Assembly (NCBI GenBank): GCA_039545355.1 | Contig: BCJJ01000038.1 | Location: 46,790 to 110,789, forward strand | DNA from: Trichosporon coremiiforme | Taxonomy: Eukaryota; Basidiomycota; Tremellomycetes; Trichosporonales; Trichosporonaceae | Reading direction: 5' to 3' | DNA length: 64,000 bases | In this document: positions 11,220 through 21,426 of the stretch, piece after piece | Layout of the letters: every line of letters starts with the position of its first letter | How positions within the stretch are numbered: position 1 is the first letter of the stretch | Position numbers and translations under genes: made by a program | Notes under the pieces: model-generated | Databases searched by the model: none | Told to the model about the DNA's origin: nothing | The model's input: only the letters and a program-made list of their open reading frames with translations

Positions 11220-11739
11220 CTTCATCTCTTCGCTCGTGCGGCCGCGCCCACCTGCGTCACCTGTGACACATATAGACTTCTAGATTCCCTCATCAACATT
11301 GCCACACTACGCACAACCCTTGTAGCATCTCCAACCTCATGCATTAATAGCAATAATGAAGCGAGCAAGGCGAGCACAGTCATTCTTACAGGAACAGCGA
11401 CCTCGACGGCCAGTTTAGAACGAGCGCGATAGGGTCCGGTGAATGACGTCGCAGTGCCACTCATGGATCCTACGTCCATGTCTGCGTCGCTCGGCGTGGA
11501 GGTCCGCGTCTCTCACGGCTCGTCAGCCAGAACGCCTAGTCCCGCAACTCCACCCCCTCGCTCTTACAGCCCCAGCGATGTCCTGTACATGAAGTCCTGA
11601 ACCAGGAAAGCTTCGGCGGTGCGTCGGGCCGCTCCACGGCGGACCCAGCCTCAGGCTCCCCGCATCCTGACCTCCCTGAAGCCGAGTGCTCGGCGAGCTC
11701 GGCGTCTCGGCGTGCTCGGCGTTTCCCCCCTTCCCCCCC

Positions 11740-11788
<49 letters not shown>

Positions 11789-12579
11789 CCCGGAGTTCCC
11801 CCGCTGCCCCACAGCTCGGCACCGACGCTTGGCGTGCTCGGTCTCCGGCCTCCAGCCCGCTCAGCGCACTTGCGCAGGCCGCAGACCGTAATCCAGTTTC
11901 CGTATCCCAGTCCCCGCAGAGAAGGGATGGAGTGAAGCGCGTCCTCGAGCTCTCCCGATCCGCTTCGCCCGCTACGCCCGCTGCGGCATCTCGTACATTC
12001 TCCCTTGCTTCTCCGGCTTCATTCCGAGATCTGACACGGGACTAACCTCTCTGGTCGCCTCCTGTCCGGCCTGTCCCCTCTGACGCTTCCGATCGCTCCG
12101 GTCCTGCCGTAGTGCTTCAATTTACGTTGGATTGGAAGCTTCATTACCATGTCTCAGGCTAGCGTTCTTGCAGCGGCTCTGCGACCCGGTTTGTTTCACG
12201 CCATTACCCTTCATGTACGATTGCAGCAGCATGAAGACGGAAAAAAGACCGGTTAGGTGTTCATCGTTACACTGATCGTACATAACACAAGACCTGAAGT
12301 GTTGTTTGTTGGCTCATTGGTATCTCCAAAATGAAATGGAAAGATAAGGGTCCGTTTGTTAATTCGGCCACACATGATCACACGGACTCATGATGGGTCG
12401 GGGGTACAGCGTTCCTGGGGGTCGGCAGCGATGGCGCTCGAGGAGGTTCGAGGCTGAAGACGCCGCAGTCGTTGGGGAGTGATGAGAGCTGGGGTATCGA
12501 GATGGGTTGGTGATGGCTCCGTTACAGGATGGCCCCTGTGTGCGTTGACAGCTGATAGAGGACGAGATACTTTCTACCA
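11220..12579. other. intergenic 3' region of two convergent genes
   Basis: No supported gene. It contains clustered CTCGGCG words at about 11690-11720 and the long C homopolymer. The frames open across the C run (poly-Pro or poly-Gly) are artefacts of that run. Confidence 0.5.
11741..11784. repeat. 44-nt uninterrupted C homopolymer
   Basis: Forty-four consecutive C, preceded by two shorter C runs separated by TT and T. The G-rich strand could form G-quadruplexes and the C-rich strand i-motifs. The exact length is likely to be unstable in vivo and uncertain in any assembly. Confidence 0.9.
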
Positions 12580-15500
12580 CTAGAGTTCAATGATCTCGCC
12601 AGTGCAGCGCCTGCAGCTGTGCCGGAAGTCGATGTCGCACCCCGGTGCCACAGAGCCGTACTGCCGCTCGCTGCGCGACTGCTTCACGAGCGTCGTGAGC
12701 TGCTTCTTAGGCGAGACACTGGACGGCGTGATGGAAATCAACGGCACTTGCGGAGGGGTTGATCGATTGAGGTAACCGGACAGGAAGCTGAGACCGAAAC
12801 CCGCACTCGCCAACTGGCGCTCCGGCGTCGTCTGGACAGGCTGTGACACGTGCGCGGTGTGTGTCGTGTGCGGCGACTGCGGGAAAGCTGAGACCGATGG
12901 GGGCGAACGAGCGATCGCGCTGATGGGTCGGGGACGGCCACTTCCGTTGCTAGTGTATGCGGTCCTGGTAGGGGAGATGGGCGTGACTAGGGAGCTGTTA
13001 CTGTCATCAACAACGAACGGGGGCAGCTCGAACGTTTGCTCCGTGGGCGACGGCTGCACAGTTCCCCACCCAAGTCCGCCAGGAACGGATATGCTTGGAG
13101 CAGGTCGAACAGGACGGGCGCGGGACAGACCGAAGAACGACTCGCGCTTGCTCTCGCGGCTACTCTTGTCGACCGGTCCCTGAGGGAAACCCCAACCACC
13201 GCGCATGCGAATGAGGTTGGGGTCCTGGTTATCCTCCTGGCCGTAGGCTTGATTGTATGCTCCCGCTTCGAGACCGTAGTCGTAGGTGTCAACGTCGTCG
13301 TAGATATCAGCGTCCTCGTACGCCTCGGCAGGAGTCGACATAGCGCCAGAGATCGAGTTCATGTGCTGTCTCGACTTTGGCGTGGACGGGAGTTGGTGGG
13401 GCGACACATGGGGAGTCTTGTGCAGAGCGTCGAGCATGGCCTGCAGCTCAACTGCCTGTGCGACCGCCTCAGCCTTCTCCTTGCGTTCGCGCTCAAGTGC
13501 GGCAGTCAGGCCGAACAGTTGCTCGCGCATCTCCGCGATGAGGCGAGCTTGGGCGGCTTCGTGCTCCTCTGCGGCCGACGGTCGAGTGGGCGCGGCGGAC
13601 GAAACTGTCAAAAGTCGGTCGCCCAGCTTGCGCACGCGTTCCCGGAGTTGGGCAGATTCCCGACGTTCAGCCTCGTACTTGTCCTCCAAGCCCTTGCAGC
13701 GTTTTCGCCACAGCTCCACGTCCTCCCGAAGAGCATCGCGCTCGAGTTCCATGTCGATACGATCGCGGCTGTCCCTCTTCGTCCAGAACGGGCTGTCGAA
13801 GCTGTCGCGCGTGTTCGCCTCGTCGTCACCGTCTTCGTCGGCTTCGCTGACCTCTCCAAGCACACGCCCCGAAGTGCCAGTGAGGCCGAGTATCAGGCTC
13901 CGGGGACGAGGGCACGAGCGACCCATGGATCTCGCGGATCCAGATTCGTCGATGGATGAAGTCGGCGACAGCATGTCCTCACCACGAGAGCTTCCATAGT
14001 CCCGAGAGGAGCCGCTGCCGCTGTCGTCCTTCTTGTAAGAGATAGAGCTGGTTCGCGAAGTGCGGGGATAAGACCCGGTCGATAAGGGCCTAGGCTTGCT
14101 GGGGCTGGGTGTGGATCCAAACCAATCCGTCGAGGTGTCCAGAGGACGAGGACGTCCACCTGAACGGCCGGCCGAACCAAACCCCGCGGGGCTCTTCGTC
14201 GGCGTTTCGCGCGACTGAGAGAGGGTGCGCGAAAAGCTCTGCAGAACGTCGGGGTTGGAACTGCGACGACCAGATGACGAGACCGACGAAACAAGGTGGA
14301 GTTGGCGAAGGCGGGAGGGTGTCGGAGCGGAGGGCGTCGATTCGTCGGTTGACAATGTCATGTCGGATGGCGCGGCTTCGAGGTGCTGGTTGCTGTCCTC
14401 CTCTTCCGCCGCCTCCTCTGACTCTGTTTCATCCTCTTCAGCCAGTACGCCCAGACCACCGTTCAGAAGCACGGACGAGGGGCGTGGCGTGGGCTCCGGG
14501 AGGTCAAAGCTGAAACCGGAAAAGGGTGTCTCCTCCTTGACTTCGAAACGCTGCGAGACAGCCGTCCAGCGATCAGCCTCATCAAATGTCGACCAGGGTA
14601 GCGGAGACGTGATGCCGAATGAGCTGCTTGAGGCGGAGTTGACTGTCAAAGACGAAGGGCGACTTGAGGACGCGGCCGACGTACACGTAGCGGACTGCGG
14701 GCGAGAGGAGCAGGTAGACATGTCATCGTCGTCATCGTCGAATGACGGGAGGACGATCTCACCCTTGGCCGCACTTGATACGGGGACGGTAGGAGGGGCC
14801 ACACCACCCGTCAGCTTGTCGAGGGCGCGGCGACGCGACTCCTCCTTCTCCTTGTCACTGGGCTCAAACTTGAGACGCGAACCAGTCGTGGGAGCATTCG
14901 TTCGGCGATCCGTCGAGGCAGGGATCGTTGGTGAGGAGGCCGCCGAGACGCTGGAGAAGTTGGGAGAGGGTAACCCCAAAGACGTCGGCCGTCCTCCCAG
15001 CTTCAGATTGGGGAGAGAAATCGACTCGGATCGGTTGTGCGAGTGACGCTTGCGGTGGGGCTGAGGGGAGGTTGACCTCGTGAGCTCAGACGAGAGATCG
15101 AGCGGAACAGGCAGCGCAGCCGACGAGGACATGAGGCGCGCCGAGAGCGGGCGGCGGGGAGCGAAGGGGGCCGAGAACGAGTGCGATGACATGTGCGTCG
15201 TGTCGCGGAGCGAGAAGGACAGCGGCCGACGACGGTTGTTCATCTGCTGCGGCGCCTTGGAGCCGAAGCTGAACGAGGACAGTCGGTTGATGGCCGCCTC
15301 CTCCTCCTCGTCGTGGTTGTTTTCCTTGTCCTCGTCACATCCAGGAAGACGGCCCGCCTGAGCAGGGGGAGTCGCAGGCGTCGTGACGATTTCCCGCGGT
15401 GCACCCTTCGCGTGATCCGCAGCACTGCACGGTCCCTCACTCTCTCCCTCCGTCCCTTCGTCGGTCTGTTCGCTGCTGTGCTCGAGAGGCGGAACGTCGA

Positions 15501-16005
15501 AAAGTCCCATGACGCTGGGACGGTCCGTCTGCTCTGCCGAGCTCGACATGGGCGCCTGTCGCGGCCAAGAGAAGGACGAGTTCTGGCGACGGTGAGAGGA
15601 GAGTGCGCGACTACCGACCCTGTTATGTCTGGGGCGAGACATTGACTGGCTAAAATTGAAGGCATCCTGGCTCGCTGCGGGTTTGGCCGACTGCGAGATG
15701 GGCTCCTCCAATGTCCCTTCACTCAGATGCGGAAGAACGACACCGTTGGGCACACGGCGCAGAGACGAGGGAAGCCCACTGGTGCTTTTCGAAGGTGACG
15801 ATGACGGCGAAGACGACGCGTGCGATGAGGAAGACTGTGTGGTTGATTTTGAGGCGCGGTACTGTTTGAGCTGCGAGCATTGTGTCAGTTCGAGGAAACC
15901 TTTCATCGCGTAAGATCGACCCAAGACACTTACCTTTTTCTTCGCCGAGGAGAGCTTGTGGGCCCTCTGCGCGTCAGATTCGACAACGGCAGCGGCGGTG
16001 GTCAT
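12580..16005 (-). CDS. Ser-rich coiled-coil protein, 1120 aa, two exons
   Basis: The frame runs 12580-16005 without a stop, but a clear 63-nt intron lies at 15871-15933 (GTAAGT donor, GCTCGCAG acceptor). Since 63 is divisible by 3 the frame is kept whether or not it is removed; spliced, exon 1 (15934-16005, 24 aa) joins AKKK to LKQYRASK. Residues to about 700 are Ser/Pro-rich and disordered. Two coiled coils follow at about 729-777 and 792-846. The last residues contain a compact motif, CDIDF-x4-CRRCTGEIIEL, with a CxxC pair that may bind metal. There is no signal peptide or membrane segment. The architecture suggests a cytoskeletal or scaffold role, but I do not recognise the family. Confidence 0.8.
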   Translation of the reverse strand: MTTAAAVVESDAQRAHKLSSAKKKVSVLGRSYAMKGFLELTQCSQLKQYRASKSTTQSSSSHASSSPSSSPSKSTSGLPSSLRRVPNGVVLPHLSEGTLEEPISQSAKPAASQDAFNFSQSMSRPRHNRVGSRALSSHRRQNSSFSWPRQAPMSSSAEQTDRPSVMGLFDVPPLEHSSEQTDEGTEGESEGPCSAADHAKGAPREIVTTPATPPAQAGRLPGCDEDKENNHDEEEEAAINRLSSFSFGSKAPQQMNNRRRPLSFSLRDTTHMSSHSFSAPFAPRRPLSARLMSSSAALPVPLDLSSELTRSTSPQPHRKRHSHNRSESISLPNLKLGGRPTSLGLPSPNFSSVSAASSPTIPASTDRRTNAPTTGSRLKFEPSDKEKEESRRRALDKLTGGVAPPTVPVSSAAKGEIVLPSFDDDDDDMSTCSSRPQSATCTSAASSSRPSSLTVNSASSSSFGITSPLPWSTFDEADRWTAVSQRFEVKEETPFSGFSFDLPEPTPRPSSVLLNGGLGVLAEEDETESEEAAEEEDSNQHLEAAPSDMTLSTDESTPSAPTPSRLRQLHLVSSVSSSGRRSSNPDVLQSFSRTLSQSRETPTKSPAGFGSAGRSGGRPRPLDTSTDWFGSTPSPSKPRPLSTGSYPRTSRTSSISYKKDDSGSGSSRDYGSSRGEDMLSPTSSIDESGSARSMGRSCPRPRSLILGLTGTSGRVLGEVSEADEDGDDEANTRDSFDSPFWTKRDSRDRIDMELERDALREDVELWRKRCKGLEDKYEAERRESAQLRERVRKLGDRLLTVSSAAPTRPSAAEEHEAAQARLIAEMREQLFGLTAALERERKEKAEAVAQAVELQAMLDALHKTPHVSPHQLPSTPKSRQHMNSISGAMSTPAEAYEDADIYDDVDTYDYGLEAGAYNQAYGQEDNQDPNLIRMRGGWGFPQGPVDKSSRESKRESFFGLSRARPVRPAPSISVPGGLGWGTVQPSPTEQTFELPPFVVDDSNSSLVTPISPTRTAYTSNGSGRPRPISAIARSPPSVSAFPQSPHTTHTAHVSQPVQTTPERQLASAGFGLSFLSGYLNRSTPPQVPLISITPSSVSPKKQLTTLVKQSRSERQYGSVAPGCDIDFRHSCRRCTGEIIEL

Positions 16006-17054
16006 GGTTGCAGTTTCTCAGCACTCGACGAGCACTCGAAGCGCCGACGAGGGTGGCAAATGCCGATCAACAAACTCTTTCAACGTGCGCGCGCGTCAAG
16101 GATGGGAGCGGTAGTCGGTGCGCGAGATCGGTTGGGGTGATTGATGCAGGAGCGGCGACCGAGCGCGTTTGGATAAGCGTAGGAAAGAGAGCGTGGATCG
16201 AAAGGAGTGACGGCGGTCGGAAGGGAGGGACGGAGGCGGGGTGTGGTGTGTCGCGAGGTGACCGAAGATGAACAAGACGTCGGCTCCAGGTGATGGTGAT
16301 GAAGAGAAACAAAGAGTCGGAAGACGCGAGGAGCGGGTGATGGACTAGCGGTTGAGATGAAGATGACAATGCCCAGACGCTGGTGTCATTGATGGTTTGC
16401 TGGTTTCTGTGCTTCGCAAGGGACAGGGTAGGCGCCAGAGCCGGCAGAGCCAGAGCGATAGGGAACAGGGCGAGGAACCGTAAGGCAGGAGCCAGGAGCG
16501 AGGGTCAAGCAGCGCCGGCCGGACTGGAGGGTGAGCGAGGATTGCAGGAGTGCAATACCTGGCGCGCTCAAGGCCAACGGGGCCAGCCAAGCGCTAGGGA
16601 GCAAGTGTCGGTTCGGAGACGCGGTGGTCCTAGCTCGATACAGTCCCTGGACCGGAGTACGCCACGGCCACGGGCGTCAGTCGTCCCAAATCGAACGCGG
16701 GGTGTAGAGGGGTCACCGATCTAGCAAACCGGAAGCGTCGCTGTCGCAGTCGCAGTCGCAGTCAAAGTCGTCGTCCGGCAGACACACTGATGCTGGCGTG
16801 GAGCGGGTAGGTGGCGTTGTGAACGAGTGGGTGTAAGACTGTGGGCGGAGGAGGCAAGAAAGAAAAGGCGAGGATGAATGAATGGGTGGTGAATGAGGTG
16901 CAAGGTGAAGGAAGGTGGTTGCGGCTTCCAGGATCGAGGTTAGGAGGGTGGCCAGGGTCAGGTGCGGTGGTGGATCACTGGTGGAAGCGCTAGAGTGAGT
17001 GCTGGGCAGCTGGGCATATGGGCATGCCGGGCATGCTGGGAGTGGCCGGCGAGC

Positions 17055-17096
17055 CCGGAGTGGCCGGAGTGGCCGGAGTGGCCGGAGTGGCCGGAG
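17055..17096. repeat. 9-bp tandem repeat (CCGGAGTGG), about 4.7 copies
   Basis: Four exact copies of CCGGAGTGG followed by CCGGAG. The 9-nt period keeps frame and creates a spurious open frame. Confidence 0.85.
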
Positions 17097-17360
17097 CCTT
17101 GTGTTGGTCTTGAACCTTGTGCAAAGGACTGGCTGGGCCGGCCGGGTGCTTTGGCTCGGGTCCTGTGCCCGACCGTCTGGACCTTTGGACACTCACCAGG
17201 GGAGACGAGGCCAACAGGGTTGCCGTCCGGCATAAGACCGCCCTTAATCCCTTTCGCGCTCCTGACCCCCTGGCCGCCGTACCCTGCCTCCGTAGCCCAT
17301 CCCCCAACGCCCATAGGCCACGGGCAGACTCAGCCACGACTCACGACTCGTTGAGCTGAC

Positions 17361-17384
17361 GCGACCGCGACCGCGACCGCGACC
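17361..17384. repeat. 6-bp tandem repeat (GCGACC), four copies
   Basis: Four exact copies of GCGACC, followed by imperfect CCTTCCGA copies. No evident function. Confidence 0.8.
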
Positions 17385-18479
17385 CTCCGACCTTCCGACC
17401 TTCCGAACCTGCAGCCCCCGGCAGACTTCCTCATACGCTGCCCCAGCTGACGACCCAGACATGCCAGACAAGGCGTGCACTAGAGGTGCCTTTGCTTCCT
17501 GATATTCCTGATCTTCCTGATCTTCCCGATCCGGCTCGATTCACTAGGGATCCCATCCGACGCGTCCCTCCGCCATTCCTGGATCACCTTGAAACTCACA
17601 ACTCCTTGATCCACCTCACCCAAGCCCGTAAGCCCCACTTTTCAATACGCGTCTCTCGTAGCCCCTGCGCTCTATGCCTCCAGTGCACATTTCGCCTGCT
17701 TGACCTGCTTCCTCTCAATTCTCTCTCCGGGCACTAACGGCCAGCCCTGGACGCCTTCCCTGCTCGCTCTGCGCCTGTCTTGCCTTTGCCCCGACGCCCG
17801 TACGCCTGTCTTGCCTGCACTGCTCACACTCAACCCGTCCCATTGCCATCGCTCGCAGCAGGTGGAGACTCAGCCGGCCGAGGGGCCGTCAACACCCTGG
17901 GAGGGCCGTTTCCCCTGCCTGCGCATGATCATGCCGCTGCCGGTGCCGCTGGCATGCTGGCATGCTGGATGGTGTGGGTGGGACATGGTCATTCCTCTGT
18001 TCGCCGCATTGGGCGACCCGCTCGCGCGATGCTGTGGAACACACGGCCCGAGCCTGGACTGGGTCCTGAGGTACCGATCGCTGCCTGCAGCGTGCCCGCA
18101 TCTTCATTTTCCGACAACCTAATATCCTAATCATTCTTTAGAACCCATGTAGCCGCGAAATGTGGACAGAGTAGTCGAATTCAAATGCCATGTGAGCATC
18201 GCTCCCGTGTCCAATTGCGTTCCCCGCCTCCACCTCCACTCGCCAGCTTCCCAGCATTCAACCCTGGTGCATCCCTCGTACCGTGCGAGCCTTGCTCACA
18301 CACACACTTACTCACTCGTTCGCAGTGTTGTACTTATCTCGGCTTCACACCGTTCCATACACGTCAACTTTCCTCATCTGTATCTATCGCAGGTCAACTG
18401 ACAGCTTTCCAGGTGTGCGACAATTCTCATGACATCAGCCTGCTCGGTTTCTTCCTCAAGCTACAAGAACAAGCTCTTA

Positions 18480-19769
18480 ACTCACTGACAGGTTGACCGA
18501 CCTCCTAGAGACCGAGGCGATCTCACCACCTTCTGCCCGCAGTCACTCATCTGCTGACGAATCTCAGCAATGACCTCTCTTTCGACTTCCCCGCTCACGC
18601 GCAAGAGATCGAGGGGCGAGTGTGAGCACCGCACTCGCCCCACCTGCCATTGTTCCTTTTCGATCTTCCTCAGCGAAGGGACAGCGAGGTGAATAGCGGC
18701 GAACATAGCGAAAGCGACAGTGATGGCTTCACCGACAGCGAAGAGGGAGACATCAACGGGAATTCAACACACAGGTAGCGAGTAGAGTCGACGATTGTTG
18801 GAGTGCAATGGACGTCCTCTTCTCCACTTCTCTGCGGGTCCGCAGAGCTTCAGTGGCTACGATCAGCCTGTCGGAGCTAATTCAATGTCAGCTGACCAGA
18901 AGGTTCCATTGCTGCGCAACACCCGAATGTCCACCCGAACGCAAGGAAGCGCGCGAAGAGGCCTCGTGACGCGGACCGCGCAACGAGCGCGAAGGCCGCT
19001 GTCTGGCCAAGGACTGCAACGGACAAGCCGGAGAAGGTACTCGAGAGCTGCATGTAGCTTGGCTCTGCTGTCTTGATTAGCATGTGTGTGCATAGCGGTG
19101 TGTCGCCGAGCCTCCAAGGTACGACCGGTTACCACTTACGATATGCTTCCGCGGTGGCAGTTGCAGTCATAGGAGTCGTCAACTCACCGCAGGATGGATC
19201 AAGTCTTCCTCACATCACTCTTCCCGGCCTCATGTGCAACTGCCCATCCCCTTTCTCGACGCTATGGTCTTTATCTACGTCATTCTGCTAAAGCAGATCG
19301 CTACGCGTGGGACGCCCTCGCCAAGTTGTACTCGGCGGCCTTCAAGCACTCACTCACCGTTGATCATCAACACCAGCATTCGGGCCCTCCGCGACCTCTC
19401 CTTCCCCTCGCTTGTTGTTCCAAACTCTGAACTCACTATTGACTCTCCTCAGTGTCACGGAGTATCTCATCCACCCGCAACCTCGCGACACCGTGGGCCT
19501 TGGGCGATGCCGCGGAGCGTGCATTCGAGCGAAAGCTCGACTTGGGACCACCCCACCCACTTCTTTAGTCTCACAGGCACACTGCCGGTGCCTGTATGTC
19601 ACCTCATGATCCCGTCTCGCCGTGAACGACGAGTGTATAAGGAGGTGATGAGACCGTCTGAATGTTCTCTCCTCTCTGTTCGTCTTCTATGCGCTTCACC
19701 GGGAGGCGCCTTGACATCCTGCCACCATGAGACGGCCGCTACGGCGCCACTATGAGCCACAGAACTCCT
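18480..19769 (+). other. coding-like debris upstream of a pseudogene
   Basis: Short stretches resemble exons without forming a gene. Around 18570-18640 a frame opens MTSLSTSPLTRKRSRG and meets a donor-like GTGAGC. After a CTCAG acceptor an acidic stretch follows at about 18665-18775 (EHSESDSDGFTDSEEGD), then another donor-like site. The frames do not join in phase. This may be the eroded 5' end of the DUF4246 gene downstream or of a separate dead gene. Confidence 0.25.
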
Positions 19770-21295
19770 ACGAGGCGTTCTCTATTGCGAGGCAGCAATC
19801 TTCAAGATCAACCAGTCCCCGGCATTCAACTACTCGGTCAAGGCTGCCATGTGACAGCTCGAGGAGCAAGCCATCGCCTCGTGCGAGGGTGACGGCGTCA
19901 CGCTCCCCATTGTCGATGACGACCTCTATCCGCTCGTGGACCACCTCACGCCTGTTCTCCGAGAGCCAGACCTTACCCGTGAAAACTGTCTCGACAGCGT
20001 CGGGATTGGGCGCCTGGACTCTCGCGAGGCATCGACTCGTGAGAGTGAAAGCTACAGCGAAGAGTTGGAAACTCGACGAAGGGAGAGGCGAGAGGGGAAG
20101 CGAGCCAAATCGAAACCCAACCATGCTTTGAGAGCTCTGAGTCGTATCTGCCCTTTCTACACACGGGTCGCCACCGACGCCGAGATCGGGCCGGACGGCT
20201 GCCGGCTCAAGGGTTACATCAACAGCATCCATCCCTCCAAAACTCTCGTGTATGAGGCGGTCGAGCAGCTCCTAGACGTGGCGCTCCCGGCGCCTTCCAG
20301 CCTGTGATGGAGGACACCTATGATGACCACGCCGCTCAGCTGAAGAAGCCTCGGAACCGTTTCCCTTGGCCGAGCGCCAAGAGTCTTGCGGTCTGCAAGG
20401 ATCCTTCCTTTTGCGCTACGAGGACCAACAAGTCCAGCTTCCAAACATGCTTCCTCAAGGTTGATAGTCGATACCGAGGCTTTGAAGAGCGCCTCGACAA
20501 GGAGTGGGAGCTGTTCCAGAGCAACCACACCGTAGCAGAACTTGAGCCAGCCCCCTTGCTCGACAACCCCGACTACGACGCCGAGTGCCCTGGGACAAGC
20601 TGCAGGTCATTGTCCAGGTCGCTTCGCACCGGCTCGATCCCTACAAGCCCGCATTCCCAGGCGAAGAATGGCACGTGGAGGGCGGCAACAACGAGCACAT
20701 CGTTGCGCTGGGCATCTACTGTACTGTTATGCGCTGGAGAACGTGACGCAGCCATACCTCGGACTGTCCACCTACAGCCGCGGCGGGCACGAGGAGCGTG
20801 TCCCCGACATAGTCCCCGACATAGTCGAAGACTTCCACTCCAACACGATGCAGTCAATATACGGACCGGGCGTCTTCGACGCGCAACAGCGCCCGAATCT
20901 CGACCTCGGCAGCGTCGCGCTGACAGAGGGGCGCATGCTTGTCGTCCCAAACGTGATGATGCGGCGGCTGGAACCGTTCGAACTCATCGACAGGACGCGG
21001 CACGGCCACCTGAAGCTTGTCACTATTGCCTTCGTCGGTCCAAAGGTGCCTGTCGTCAACACTGCATTTGTCCCCGCCGCAGGACAGATCGTGGGTGCGC
21101 AATGGGGAGACGGGGCTCGGGAGCGTGCTCCGCCGCCTTCCCGTCGAGCTCAGTGATATGGCCCTCCCACACTTTGATTGTCCGTATGGCCGGAGGTTGG
21201 CACGCCTTATACGTGACGACATGATCGAGGATCGGGCGGCGGGCTGTCCATCGCCTTGGGGCTGGACGTACAGTGGGGACGAGGACTTGGACTAG
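19770..21295 (+). pseudogene. DUF4246 family pseudogene
   Basis: Pieces of the DUF4246 domain (a fungal family of uncertain function) appear in order but in different frames. They include the DLYPLVDHL segment (about 19920-19950), DGCRLKGYINSIHPSK (about 20200-20240), WHVEGGNNEHIVALGIY (about 20670-20720), CYALENVTQPYLGLS (about 20724-20770), SVALTEGRMLVVPNV (about 20915-20960), PFELIDRTRHGH, and a C-terminal LPVELSDMALPHFD (after about 21135). Breaks include an in-frame TGA near 19850, a frameshift between about 20140 and 20200, a shift near 20295, a 5-bp duplication (ACTGT twice) near 20715, and another shift near 21110. A 12-bp in-frame duplication encodes VPDIVPDI. Introns could explain one shift but not all. 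It looks like a recently decayed gene because long segments stay readable. Confidence 0.7.
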
Positions 21296-21426
21296 CTACA
21301 TAAACCTGGCGGAAGCGAAAAAACTAGCAGATCGATGGTGGTGACCGATCAGTCGTAAAGGTGAACTCAGAAGCAAGGTATTCGAACAAGTACAAAGATG
21401 CATAACGCCTACATAAAAGCTATGGA

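Larger units (their letters stand above)
16006..18479. other. intergenic, repeat-bearing, no supported gene
   Basis: Upstream of the coiled-coil gene. It holds several short tandem repeats (6- and 9-mers) near 16742-16766, 17055-17096 and 17361-17384. Frames over these give low-complexity peptides (PEW repeats) with no coding support. Confidence 0.45.

Noticed and set aside
11619..12045. Poly-Pro and poly-Gly frames across the C run
   Set aside because: Open only because a homopolymer has no stop codons; flanks are not coding-like.
16962..17354. Frame with PEW repeats on +
   Set aside because: Produced by the 9-bp tandem repeat, which keeps frame; no start context, splice pattern or relatives.
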